Part shown: one piece after another, positions 12,669-21,046 of the stretch
Numbering within the stretch: the stretch's first letter is position 1
Layout of the letters: every line of letters begins with the position of its first letter
From: Roseibium aquae
GTDB lineage: Bacteria; Pseudomonadota; Alphaproteobacteria; Rhizobiales; Stappiaceae
DNA: 64,000 nt
Assembly (NCBI RefSeq): GCF_008711285.1
Contig: NZ_VXDC01000002.1
Span: forward strand, 248,001 to 312,000
Direction of reading: 5' to 3'
Notes under the pieces: model-generated
What the model saw: the letters and a program-made list of their open reading frames with translations, nothing else
Told to the model about the DNA's origin: nothing
The model's database searches: none
Made by a program: the position numbers and the translations under genes

Positions 12669-13496
12669 ATGCTGAACAATCGCCGTCTAGGCTCGCGGAT
12701 TTTCGACCACGCAATTCTGGTCCTAGGGACTCTGGCGATGTGCCTGCCGGTTTACGGGCTGTTTGCCGCAACGACCCATCCAGCCGGGTCAGGCATCAGG
12801 ATGCGGCTTGATCCCGGTGGCAGCGGATTTGAAAACTATGGGAACTTTATCGTTGGCAGCGCCGGTTTTTCCGGAGATATAACCGCCGTCACCATGCTGT
12901 GGAATTCGTTTGTTCTGGGGGCGGGCTTTGCCGGCTTGAAAGTGGTGCTGGCCCTCCTGGCCGCCTACTGTCTTGTCTACTTTCGAGTTCGTTTCGCCAG
13001 CCTGATCTTCTGGATTCTGATCTTCACCTTGATGCTGCCCCTGGAATCGCGGTTCCTGGCAACCTTCACCGTTGTCGCCCAATTGGGGCTCGTCAACACG
13101 CATGGCGGGCTCATCCTGCCACTGGTAGCGTCCGGATTGGGAACCCTGTTCTTTCGCCAGTTCCTTCTGACTGTTCCGGATGCCCTGCTGGAATCGGCAA
13201 AGCTGGATGCGGCGGGCCCGTTCCGCTTTTTGAAGGATATTCTGGTTCCTCTCTCGGGCCCAACGGCTGCGGCCCTGTTTCTGGTGTTGTTCGTCAATGG
13301 GTGGAACCAATACCTGTGGCCGGTCATGGTGACATCCGACGAAGCCGGCTTCACCGTTGTCAGAGGGCTTCAGTTCTTCGGGAGCGCAAGTCTCACGGGC
13401 GCGATGCTCGCCGTGGCCGCTCTTCTGCCGCCGGCGCTGCTTGTCATCTTGTTTCAACGCCACGTGGTTAAGGGTCTGTTTGACGGCTCCCATTGA
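12669..13496 (+). CDS. UgpE-like ABC sugar/glycerophosphate permease, orphan
   Basis: The 275-residue inner-membrane permease resembles UgpE over its whole length: LMLPLESRF, GLILPLVASGLGTLFFRQF, the EAA loop ESAKLDAAGPFRFLKDI, and NGWNQYLWPVM. UgpE works with UgpA, UgpB and UgpC to import sn-glycerol-3-phosphate or glycerophosphodiesters. None of the partner genes is nearby, so the protein must either borrow components encoded elsewhere or be a relict. The reading frame is intact. It follows the CDF gene by four bases, and a HAD phosphatase gene follows after 13 bases. Confidence 0.85.
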   Translation: MLNNRRLGSRIFDHAILVLGTLAMCLPVYGLFAATTHPAGSGIRMRLDPGGSGFENYGNFIVGSAGFSGDITAVTMLWNSFVLGAGFAGLKVVLALLAAYCLVYFRVRFASLIFWILIFTLMLPLESRFLATFTVVAQLGLVNTHGGLILPLVASGLGTLFFRQFLLTVPDALLESAKLDAAGPFRFLKDILVPLSGPTAAALFLVLFVNGWNQYLWPVMVTSDEAGFTVVRGLQFFGSASLTGAMLAVAALLPPALLVILFQRHVVKGLFDGSH

Positions 13497-13509
13497 AAGA
13501 AGCTTTGCG

Positions 13510-14181
13510 ATGGATTTTGAAGCGATCCTGTTCGATTGCGATGGCGTTCTGGTCGATTCCGAAAGGATCTATGTCGATGTCGAGCGGGACCACCTGTCGC
13601 GGATTGGACTGAATTTTGAGCTCGATGATTATATGGCCCGCTTTCAGGGGCTTGGGGCCAATGATTTCCATTCAGCGCTTGATGCGGATTATCGGGCCTT
13701 GGGGAAGGGTCCGCTCCCGGAAAGTTTCTGGCCAGACCTTGATGCGGCGACCAAGCTCCGGATGGATGCGGAACTGGTCGACATCCGCGGGATCAAGCCC
13801 CTGCTTGAAGCCCATACCGGTCCTCGGGCGGTCGCGTCCTCGTCCAGCTTGCCCGCGTTGATCCGCAAACTCGGTCATACGGGCCTTTCCCGCTACTTCG
13901 AGCCCCACATCTATTCGGGGGAACAGGTCGAAAACGGCAAACCGGCTCCGGATCTCTTCTTGTTTGCCGCCGGCAAGCTCGGCATTGCTCCGGAGAGATG
14001 CCTTGTGATCGAGGACAGTTCCAATGGCGTCATAGCCGGTCTGGCAGCGGGCATGACCGTTTGGGGGTTCACCGGTGGAGGACATTGCCAGGCTGGCCAC
14101 GGGCGGAAATTGCGCGCTGCCGGGGCCGATTTGGTCATCGCCGACCACGGCGAATTGGCCGCTCGCTTGAATGGGGGCTGA
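13510..14181 (+). CDS. HAD-family hydrolase (beta-phosphoglucomutase/Gph-like)
   Basis: The 223-residue protein has the HAD nucleophile motif LFDCDGVLVDSE (first Asp nucleophile, second Asp acid/base), motif II in VASSSSL, the motif III lysine in NGKPAPDLFLFAA, and motif IV VIEDSSNGV. The cap domain of about 60 residues between motifs I and II fits subfamily I phosphatases acting on small phosphorylated sugars or alcohols. The substrate is unknown. ATG 13510 gives MDFEAILFDCDG. Its place right after the UgpE-like permease could mean the imported compound is dephosphorylated, but this is inference. Confidence 0.9.
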   Translation: MDFEAILFDCDGVLVDSERIYVDVERDHLSRIGLNFELDDYMARFQGLGANDFHSALDADYRALGKGPLPESFWPDLDAATKLRMDAELVDIRGIKPLLEAHTGPRAVASSSSLPALIRKLGHTGLSRYFEPHIYSGEQVENGKPAPDLFLFAAGKLGIAPERCLVIEDSSNGVIAGLAAGMTVWGFTGGGHCQAGHGRKLRAAGADLVIADHGELAARLNGG

Positions 14182-14285
14182 TCAGCGGGCGGTTAACCGG
14201 AACAGACTCCTAAGCTGATCGCGTCTTCCGTCGCCGCGCATCTTTGGGTGTTACAAACAAAACGCCCGATGCGCTAAGCCAGCCC

Positions 14286-14318
14286 GGCAGAAAAAAAGCC
14301 CCGGCGGAACCGGGGCTT
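14286..14318 (-). terminator. Rho-independent terminator of glnK-amtB
   Basis: Read on the minus strand, AAGCCCCGG, a five-base loop and CCGGGGCTT form a 9-bp stem (14296-14318) followed by a T run. It lies 56 bases past the amtB stop codon. The HAD gene converges on it from the other side. Confidence 0.88.
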
Positions 14319-14374
14319 CAAGTTTGGCGGTCCGAGCCAACGAGACCGCTTTGGGAGACTTTGTCAGGTGCGGA

Positions 14375-15703
14375 TTACATCCGCTGTGAACCCATTCCGA
14401 ATTCCGGATAGGCCTCGACGCCGATCTCGACTTTGTCGAGCCCCAGCGCTTCTTCTTCTTCCGAGACCCGGAGACCGATGGTCGACTTGAGCGCGAACCA
14501 CACGATTGCGGATGCAACCACCGTAAAGACGCCGTAGGCGACAATACCGGTGATTTGGACGCCATAGGAGGCACCGTCATTTGAGAGCGGCACAATCAGG
14601 GTTCCCCAGATGCCGGCGATCAGGTGGACCGGGATCGCACCAACCACGTCGTCGATCTTGAGTTTGTCGAGCAGCGGCACAGTGAACACCACGATCGCGC
14701 CACCGACCGCACCGATAAACACGGTCTGCCAGACGCTCGGAGCCAGCGGCTCGGCTGTGATGGACACGAGGCCCGCTAGAGCGCCGTTGAGCGCCATGGT
14801 CACATCGACCTTCTTGTACATGATCTGGGTCAGGACAACGGCGGCAACCACACCGGACGCAGCCGCCATGTTCGTGTTGGCGAAAATCCGGGAAATGTCG
14901 CTGACGTCTCCGATCGAGCCCATGGCAAGCTGGGAGGCGCCGTTGAAGCCGAACCAGCCGAGCCACAGGATGAAGGTGCCGAGGGTTGCCAGCGGCATGG
15001 AGGAGCCGGGAAGCGGATGCACGCTGCCGTCCGCGCCATACTTGCCTTTACGCGCGCCCAGGATGATCGCACCGGTCAAGGCCGCCCAGCCACCGACGGA
15101 GTGAACCAGAGTGGAGCCGGCGAAGTCGGAGAAGCCCATCTCGGACAGCCAGCCAGCACCCCACTGCCAGGAGCCTGCGATCGGGTAGATGAAGCCGCTC
15201 AGAACCACAACGAACAACAGGAAGGGCCACAGCTTGATGCGCTCCGCCACCGTGCCGGAAACGATTGACGCGGCGGTTGCGACGAACACCATCTGGAAGA
15301 ACCAGTCAGAGGCGGTCGAATAGCCTGTGTCGAGGGCGTCTCCGCCAACAGGATCGAAGGCATAAGGACCGAAGGACCCGATGAACCCACCGTCAACGCC
15401 GGTGTACATCAGGTTGTAACCAGTGATCCAGTACATCAGTCCGGCGATGGAATAGAGCGAAATGTTCTTCAGGCACTGCATCGACACGTTCTTTGAACGA
15501 ACGAGACCGGCTTCGAGCATCGCGAATCCAGCCGCCATCCACATGACGAGGAAGCCACCGATCAGGAACAGAAGCGTGTTGAAGATGTAGGCGACTTCGG
15601 GGGTCACAGCCGGGGCCGCTTCACCGTCCTGAGCCAGAACTGGCAGGGCCGAGAGGCTCAGCAGAGCCACCGTCATCCCGCCCTTCACGAGGAGTTTCTT
15701 CAT
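14375..15703 (-). CDS. amtB: Ammonium transporter AmtB
   Basis: AmtB is the trimeric inner-membrane ammonium channel. The 442-residue precursor has a signal sequence (cleavage near LPVLAQDG) and eleven transmembrane helices. The twin pore histidines are visible in TLVHSVGG and AIPVHLIAGIWG. The signature region MYWITGYNLMY and the C-terminal cytoplasmic tail that contacts GlnK are present. AAGGAC precedes ATG 15703. It follows glnK by 21 bases as the second gene of the operon. Confidence 0.97.
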   Translation of the reverse strand: MKKLLVKGGMTVALLSLSALPVLAQDGEAAPAVTPEVAYIFNTLLFLIGGFLVMWMAAGFAMLEAGLVRSKNVSMQCLKNISLYSIAGLMYWITGYNLMYTGVDGGFIGSFGPYAFDPVGGDALDTGYSTASDWFFQMVFVATAASIVSGTVAERIKLWPFLLFVVVLSGFIYPIAGSWQWGAGWLSEMGFSDFAGSTLVHSVGGWAALTGAIILGARKGKYGADGSVHPLPGSSMPLATLGTFILWLGWFGFNGASQLAMGSIGDVSDISRIFANTNMAAASGVVAAVVLTQIMYKKVDVTMALNGALAGLVSITAEPLAPSVWQTVFIGAVGGAIVVFTVPLLDKLKIDDVVGAIPVHLIAGIWGTLIVPLSNDGASYGVQITGIVAYGVFTVVASAIVWFALKSTIGLRVSEEEEALGLDKVEIGVEAYPEFGMGSQRM

Positions 15704-15724
15704 GTTACAAGTCCTTACCTAAAT

Positions 15725-16216
<492 letters not shown>

Positions 16217-16231
16217 TCAAGGACCATGCCA
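16217..16231 (-). promoter_or_regulatory. Possible sigma-54 promoter for glnK-amtB
   Basis: On the minus strand the sequence TGGCATGGTCCTTGA matches the sigma-54 consensus TGGCAC-N5-TTGC with correct element spacing, except that TTGA replaces TTGC. It lies about 155 bases upstream of glnK. An AT-rich stretch (about 16340-16392) further upstream could hold activator (NtrC) sites; I could not identify clean ones. NtrC/sigma-54 control of glnK-amtB is standard in proteobacteria. Confidence 0.45.
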
Positions 16232-16404
16232 ACCTGTGGAGAAATGATCGTTCCTGTTGGAATCGCGGGAATTTTGCCCGCCGTCTTGGCCATGGAGGAG
16301 ATGAACTGGCGCAAAAAGCAGGATCCATCAGCTGATAGACGTGATTAAAAATCATGCAAAATTTCAAATATGCATAAAAAATATACAATTCTGAGGGGTT
16401 GCTT

Positions 16405-16435
16405 GGTCGCAGCCTAACAAACAGGCACTGCGACC
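16405..16435. other. Strong two-part hairpin between DUF924 gene and glnK promoter
   Basis: GGTCGCA and TGCGACC form a 7-bp outer stem (16405-16411 / 16429-16435). Inside it GCCT pairs with AGGC around a 7-base loop, with a 2-base bulge. No T run follows on either strand. It lies 80 bases beyond the DUF924 stop codon, so it may end that transcript, or it may be a structured or protein-binding site. A smaller GGTGGG/CCCACC hairpin lies just beside it (16441-16462). Confidence 0.5.
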
Positions 16436-16514
16436 TGGTAGGTGGGTCCGGAAAGGCCCACCATTCCCTGAAAACGCGGGTCTGGCCGCAGATGCCGGCC
16501 GCAGTCGATCGGCT

Positions 16515-17063
16515 TTATGCTGAGAAGCCGTTATCCGCCAGATACGCTTCCTCGGCTGGGGTTGGCGTGCGGCCCAGCACCTTGTTGCGATGCGGAAACC
16601 GGCCAAACCGCCGGATGACATCCATATGGACCAGCGCGAAGTGGTAATATTGAGTGTGATCGAGGGCACGGCACAGATCCACGGCCCGCTCCTGCGCAGC
16701 CATGTCCTCGGCGTGTTCGAAGGGGAGGTAGAAAAACACCCGGACATCAGGCGGGAACGCGCGATCATATCCGGCCGCAATCGCCTGATCGGCAATCTTG
16801 AGGGCCAGTGCGTCCCCGGCGAAGGCGTCCGGCGTGCCCCTATGGATATTGCGCGTCAGCTGATCGAGCAGGAGAATGAGCGCCAGTGCACCGCTTGGGC
16901 TTTGCGTCCAATGATCGAGTTTTCCCTCCAGGGCGGCGTCAACCGCCGGACCGAACCTCTCACGGCACAGGTCATCGAACGCATCGTCTTGTTGAAACCA
17001 TTTTGCAGAACCTGCGCGCCACCAAAAATCGAGTACATCGATATCCGAGGGGAGAGACGTCAT
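16515..17063 (-). CDS. DUF924 family protein
   Basis: The 182-residue cytoplasmic protein begins MTSLPSDIDVLDFWWRAG and contains the family blocks WFQQDDAFDDLCRERFG, LILLLDQLTRNIHRGTPDAF and FFYLPFEHAED. These mark it as DUF924, an all-helical TPR-like family of unknown function. An earlier in-frame start would add 40 residues without similarity; AAAGGCAGG upstream of ATG 17063 supports the shorter form. It is divergent from the tusA-like gene. Confidence 0.88.
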   Translation of the reverse strand: MTSLPSDIDVLDFWWRAGSAKWFQQDDAFDDLCRERFGPAVDAALEGKLDHWTQSPSGALALILLLDQLTRNIHRGTPDAFAGDALALKIADQAIAAGYDRAFPPDVRVFFYLPFEHAEDMAAQERAVDLCRALDHTQYYHFALVHMDVIRRFGRFPHRNKVLGRTPTPAEEAYLADNGFSA

Positions 17064-17252
17064 GAACACCTGCCTTTTGATCGAGGGTCTTGGCAACAGA
17101 GCACAGGCCCGCTCGACAGTAACCCGCCCGCAATGGTCGTCCACAGATGAACGGTTCAAGATGCCGGTTGAATGATCTGTCACGCAATCCTAAGACACCC
17201 GTGAAGCTTGGGCTTGTTCCGGGCGCGCGACTTCAAAGGAGACGCTTCAGCC

Positions 17253-17483
17253 GTGACCGACACCATTCTCGACCTCAAGGGGCTCAAGTGCCCGCTTCCG
17301 GTTCTGAAAACACGAAAGGCCATGAAAACCCTGGCTCCGGGGGCGCGGATCACGGTGCTTACGACCGATCCAATGGCGTCGATTGATATTCCGCATTTCT
17401 GCAATGAGGCCGGCCACACGCTTGTCGAAGCCAACCGCGAAGGGGACAACGGACGGTTTGTGATCGAGAAAGCGGCGAGCTGA
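17253..17483 (+). CDS. TusA/SirA-family sulfurtransferase
   Basis: The 76-residue protein carries the TusA-family motif CPLPVLKTRKA, whose cysteine (about residue 12) carries persulfide sulfur in TusA, the donor in tRNA 2-thiouridine and other sulfur relays. It also has the family DPMASIDIPHFC segment with a second cysteine. The start is GTG 17253, with AAGGAG 11 bases upstream. No other tus genes are nearby. Alphaproteobacteria commonly carry such stand-alone copies whose acceptor is unknown. Confidence 0.88.
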   Translation: MTDTILDLKGLKCPLPVLKTRKAMKTLAPGARITVLTTDPMASIDIPHFCNEAGHTLVEANREGDNGRFVIEKAAS

Positions 17484-17506
17484 TCCAGGGAAAGGCCTGG
17501 TGCTGC

Positions 17507-17800
17507 TCAAACCCCGGCGATGCGGTCCATCTGCGCTGCAAGTTTTAGGTCCAGCATGCTCAGGCCACCCGCATCATGGGTCGACAGCGTCACTTCCACG
17601 GTCTTGTAAACGTTAAACCATTCCGGGTGATGGTCCATTTTTTCGGCAATCAGGGCAACGCGCGTCATGAACCCGAACGCCTCATTGAAGTCGGAAAACT
17701 GATAGGTTTTGGCGATGGCGTCGCGGCCTTCGACGGATTTCCATCCTGAAAGGGCCTTTAGCCCGGCGCTGCGTTCTTCCGCGGTGAGTTTAGATGCCAT
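17507..17800 (-). CDS. phhB: Pterin-4a-carbinolamine dehydratase
   Basis: The 97-residue protein dehydrates 4a-hydroxytetrahydrobiopterin, regenerating the pterin cofactor of aromatic amino acid hydroxylases. The catalytic and signature motif [14 protein letters not shown] is clear, as is the ending [10 protein letters not shown]. No phenylalanine hydroxylase gene is nearby, so the true substrate may be another pterin. ATG 17800 is favoured over 17821 because [10 protein letters not shown] is the family-like start. It converges with the tusA-like gene and overlaps nothing. Confidence 0.92.
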   Translation of the reverse strand: MASKLTAEERSAGLKALSGWKSVEGRDAIAKTYQFSDFNEAFGFMTRVALIAEKMDHHPEWFNVYKTVEVTLSTHDAGGLSMLDLKLAAQMDRIAGV

Positions 17801-17895
17801 GTCACATCTCCGATGTTTCACTTGATACTAGCTCTGGAAACATAGCGAATGTTCCGGCAAGGTCGACCCAAGCGCTGCCAATTTCGCGAGTTCGC

Positions 17896-18357
17896 ATGCC
17901 GTCCGTTTTGTTCGTGTGTCTTGGCAACATCTGCCGTTCGCCCCTGGCCGAAGGTCTTTTCCGGCATGCGGTCGAGACCGCCGGACTGGCCGCGTGTTTC
18001 GAGATCGCTTCCGCCGGCACCGGAGATTGGCATATCGGCGATCCACCCGATCCGCGCTCGGTTGACATTGCCCGCAAATACGGGCTCGACATTGGCGGTC
18101 AGCGGGCCCGGCAGGTGCAAACCGAGGATTTTCACCGGTTCGATCTGATTTGTGCCATGGACCGGACAAACCTGACGACCTTGCAGGATCGTGCGCCGGT
18201 TTCCGCAACGGCTGAATTGCGGCTGTTCTTGCGAGATCCGCTTCAGGATGTCCCCGATCCCTATTTCGGAGGCCCTGACGGCTTCGAACACGTCTACCGA
18301 ATGGTCGCGGCCGGCGCGTTCAAGCTGCTTGACGGGCTCCATCCGTTTCGGACGTAA
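17896..18357 (+). CDS. Low molecular weight protein-tyrosine phosphatase
   Basis: The 153-residue protein starts MPSVLFVCLGNICRSPLAEG. It has the phosphatase P-loop CX5R (C8 to R14) and the general acid aspartate in the C-terminal DPYFGGPDGFEHVY. It dephosphorylates phosphotyrosine proteins or acts on small phosphoesters. No tyrosine kinase or capsule cluster is nearby, so a housekeeping role is as likely as exopolysaccharide control. The upstream frame is open but overlaps the divergent phhB start and is rejected. Confidence 0.92.
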   Translation: MPSVLFVCLGNICRSPLAEGLFRHAVETAGLAACFEIASAGTGDWHIGDPPDPRSVDIARKYGLDIGGQRARQVQTEDFHRFDLICAMDRTNLTTLQDRAPVSATAELRLFLRDPLQDVPDPYFGGPDGFEHVYRMVAAGAFKLLDGLHPFRT

Positions 18358-18427
18358 AGATTAGACATTCACACGAACGTCTTCCTATCCGGCTATAGAC
18401 CGCAACAGTTGACAGTGGCGTTGGTGC

Positions 18428-18736
18428 ATGAAGTTTTTTTGGTTGATCCTGGCATCCATTCTGCTAGTGCTTGGTTTCGCGACAGTCTGGCTTCCCATTC
18501 CAACCGGAGTGCCCCTGATGGCGGCCGGGCTCATCCTGATTGTCGCGACCAACCGGGCAGCGGCGCGGCATTTGCGTAAGCGCCGCCAGAAAGGCTCTCG
18601 GCTGAACCGCGCTTTTCTATGGATTGAAGACCGCGCACCCAGGCGCTTTTCCCGGATCCTCCGGCGTACCCGGCCGCGCAAGGGAGTGGAGCAGGTTGTT
18701 GCCCCTGCCGAGGACCAGACCACGCTTCCCAATTGA
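18428..18736 (+). CDS. Small membrane protein, hypothetical
   Basis: The 102-residue protein has two hydrophobic segments (about residues 3-20 and 25-41) joined by WLPIPTGVP, followed by a very basic cytoplasmic tail (RHLRKRRQKGSRLNR). This looks like the PGPGW-type small transmembrane family, without known function. The Pro-Gly turn between helices is the most conserved-looking element. It lies between the phosphatase gene and the convergent PAP2 gene. Confidence 0.65.
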   Translation: MKFFWLILASILLVLGFATVWLPIPTGVPLMAAGLILIVATNRAAARHLRKRRQKGSRLNRAFLWIEDRAPRRFSRILRRTRPRKGVEQVVAPAEDQTTLPN

Positions 18737-18758
18737 TCTCCAGACCAATTGCTGTTCG

Positions 18759-19616
18759 TCAGGCCGGATCGGAAAACATTTTCCAGAACCGTCCGGCCGC
18801 GCGCCTGCCAGACGTCAGAGCCCGGACAACGGGCTTTCGAACGGCGAGGCCGGCTGCGCTCAAAGCGCGATCGAGTGCTTCATCCGTCGGTTGGAACCGG
18901 CTCGTGTAAAGTAACTTGTAGACGCCGACGATCACCATCAAGGTCAATCCCCACGAAATCATCGTATCGGAAAGGAAGTGTCCCCCAAACGCGACGCGAT
19001 TAACCGACAGAACGAGGCAGAGTGGTAGAACGAATGCGAGCACGCCGATCCGCCACGCTGCCGGTACGATGAAGGCAAGGGCCGTCAGCCAAATGCCGGC
19101 AGAGGCTTCGCCAGAGACGAAAGAGCAGTTGCTTTCGCAATAATCGGTTGGGATCCAAACGAGCTGATGCGGAAGATCCCCGCCGAAATCCTCCACAGAG
19201 CGTGGCCGCGGCCGTCCCCAATTGTCCTTCAGGATCGCGTTGACCAGGATTCCGGGACCGAGGATGAGGGTGCTGGTCAAGAAGACCGGAATCCGAAGGG
19301 GCAAAACCGGGGGGCGGTCCGGCAGTATGAGTTTCAGCAAAACAACGGCGACCATCGTTACCGCAACCCACATCACCAGATGTGGTCCCAAATGCCGCAC
19401 CTGACTGAGAAACGGTTCGTGCTGGGCCCAAAACCCGGCCCGCTCGTTGTAGAACATGCCACTTGCCCAAAGGTCCAGCGACGGAAAGATTAGAAAAACA
19501 AGCGAAACTGCGGCCACATACAGGGCAAGAAGGACGAGGGGACGCCGGGCGCAGAGGGCCATGGCACGCCGAAAGGCCGTTGTGTTCCCGTGGGGCGGGT
19601 GAGTGCTCTTGGTCAT
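18759..19616 (-). CDS. PAP2-family lipid phosphatase (LpxE/PgpB-like)
   Basis: The 285-residue inner-membrane enzyme has about six helices and the three PAP2 catalytic motifs: KDNWGRPRP (about 129-137), CSFVSGEAS, and RVAFGGHFLSD with the catalytic histidine. Family members remove phosphate from lipids such as undecaprenyl pyrophosphate, phosphatidylglycerophosphate or lipid A. Motif 2 with CSFVSGEAS resembles LpxE-like lipid A 1-phosphatases, but the substrate cannot be settled from sequence alone. It converges with the small membrane protein gene. Confidence 0.88.
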   Translation of the reverse strand: MTKSTHPPHGNTTAFRRAMALCARRPLVLLALYVAAVSLVFLIFPSLDLWASGMFYNERAGFWAQHEPFLSQVRHLGPHLVMWVAVTMVAVVLLKLILPDRPPVLPLRIPVFLTSTLILGPGILVNAILKDNWGRPRPRSVEDFGGDLPHQLVWIPTDYCESNCSFVSGEASAGIWLTALAFIVPAAWRIGVLAFVLPLCLVLSVNRVAFGGHFLSDTMISWGLTLMVIVGVYKLLYTSRFQPTDEALDRALSAAGLAVRKPVVRALTSGRRAAGRFWKMFSDPA

Positions 19617-19675
19617 GAGCGGCTCTTTACCCCATCACGGACGCCGGGCCAACGGAAACCGGAGCCGGCCGGTTT

Positions 19676-20827
19676 TCAGGACCGGGCTTGGCGCGCTCTG
19701 CACAGGGCTTCGGACAGGGTGCCGTAAAGCGCCGCCGGCGAAATCGGTTTGGCGATGACGGTATCGATGCCGGTTTCCCGCAGCGTCTCTGGATCGGCTG
19801 ACTCGTGCGCGGCCGTGACCGCAATCACGGCGGGCCGGCTTCCGTTTGCCGTTTCGTTCAGGTGCCGCGCAACGTCGATGCCGCTCATGCCCGGCATGTG
19901 AAGATCCAGCAAAATGGCGTCGAAGCTGTTGTTTGCCGCGGCATCCAGAGCTTCGCGGCCATTGCCGGCTTCCTGAAGGCTTGCGCCGAACGATTCGAGC
20001 AAAGCCGCGAGCAGACGCCGGTTTGTGCCATTGTCATCGACGACCAGAAAATGGCCATTCAAAGGACCATCGAAGGTCGGCTTGGCCGGCATTTCTGCGA
20101 AGGCCGCAGCATGCGCCGCTTCCCCTGCCGTCACGGGAAACGAAATGACGAACTGGCATCCGCCCTGCTCCGGCGACGATACCTCCATGGTGCCGCCGAC
20201 TTCCTTCAGCAATTCCGAGGCGCCCCAAAGGCCGAGCCCGGCGCCGCCGCCGGCCGCATGCCTCGCCGCGGTCCCGCGCACATAGGGTTTGAACACGCTG
20301 TCGATGTCCGCTTCCTTGAGGCCGGGCCCGGTATCCGTGACGGTCACCTCGAGCACGATCCCGCCGCTGGAAGCCGGATCCCGGATCCGGCAACAGGCGG
20401 ACAGGTGCACCATTCCGTTTCCGGTATACTTGATCGCATTGTCGAGCAGCGTCGCCACTGTTCGGGTCAGATGACCGGGATACAGGGTTACGCTGCCCTC
20501 CAACGTGGGGTCGAAGTTTGTTGTCAGCACCAGACCGTTGGCATTGGCCGCCAGACGAAAAAGGTTGGCGGTGTCTTCAAGCAGATTGTGAACTCCGGCC
20601 GGTTCGGCCTGGGGCGGGCCACCGGAGGCGCCTGCGTAGACAAGGCTCGAGGTCATTCCCGTCAGATTGTCGATAGCCCGAACCAGGATTTCGAGCCGGG
20701 TTCGTTGAGTATCGCTCAACGGTTCCTTGGCGATCAATTCGGCCGTCAGGCGCATGGCTGCAAGCGGTGTCCGCATATCGTGCGCCAAAAGCGCGAGACG
20801 ATTGCCAGTGTCAGATGGATCAGGCAT
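19676..20827 (-). CDS. Soluble hybrid histidine kinase / response regulator
   Basis: The 383-residue protein has no transmembrane helix and almost no N-terminal input domain. The phospho-accepting histidine is at residue 16 (LLAHDMRTPLAA). The ATPase domain shows an N box (LLDNAIKYTG), DTGPGL, and the glycine-rich GGGAGLGLWG. A C-terminal receiver domain (about 260-375) carries the DD pair VVDDNG, the phosphorylation Asp in ILLDLHMPGMSG and the lysine in IAKPIS. How it senses a signal is unknown. ATG 20827 is preferred because AGAGG lies 10 bases upstream. It is divergent from the AEC transporter. Confidence 0.9.
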   Translation of the reverse strand: MPDPSDTGNRLALLAHDMRTPLAAMRLTAELIAKEPLSDTQRTRLEILVRAIDNLTGMTSSLVYAGASGGPPQAEPAGVHNLLEDTANLFRLAANANGLVLTTNFDPTLEGSVTLYPGHLTRTVATLLDNAIKYTGNGMVHLSACCRIRDPASSGGIVLEVTVTDTGPGLKEADIDSVFKPYVRGTAARHAAGGGAGLGLWGASELLKEVGGTMEVSSPEQGGCQFVISFPVTAGEAAHAAAFAEMPAKPTFDGPLNGHFLVVDDNGTNRRLLAALLESFGASLQEAGNGREALDAAANNSFDAILLDLHMPGMSGIDVARHLNETANGSRPAVIAVTAAHESADPETLRETGIDTVIAKPISPAALYGTLSEALCRARQARS

Positions 20828-21046
20828 GAAGAGCTGTCCTCTGTTCGATGCGCTGGCGGTCATTCCCTGGATTCACGTCGGTCCCCAAACTGATCGGACT
20901 GGCAATAGCGAATAGACCAGCTCACAACCCCACTCTTGGCGTATCAGCGCATAGCCAAGTAAATAAAACAATGACGCCCGCGCTTTTCCTTATTCGGATC
21001 GGGTCCAGGTCCGCACAATCCACGTCTACAAGGCTGTTTCCGTCGC

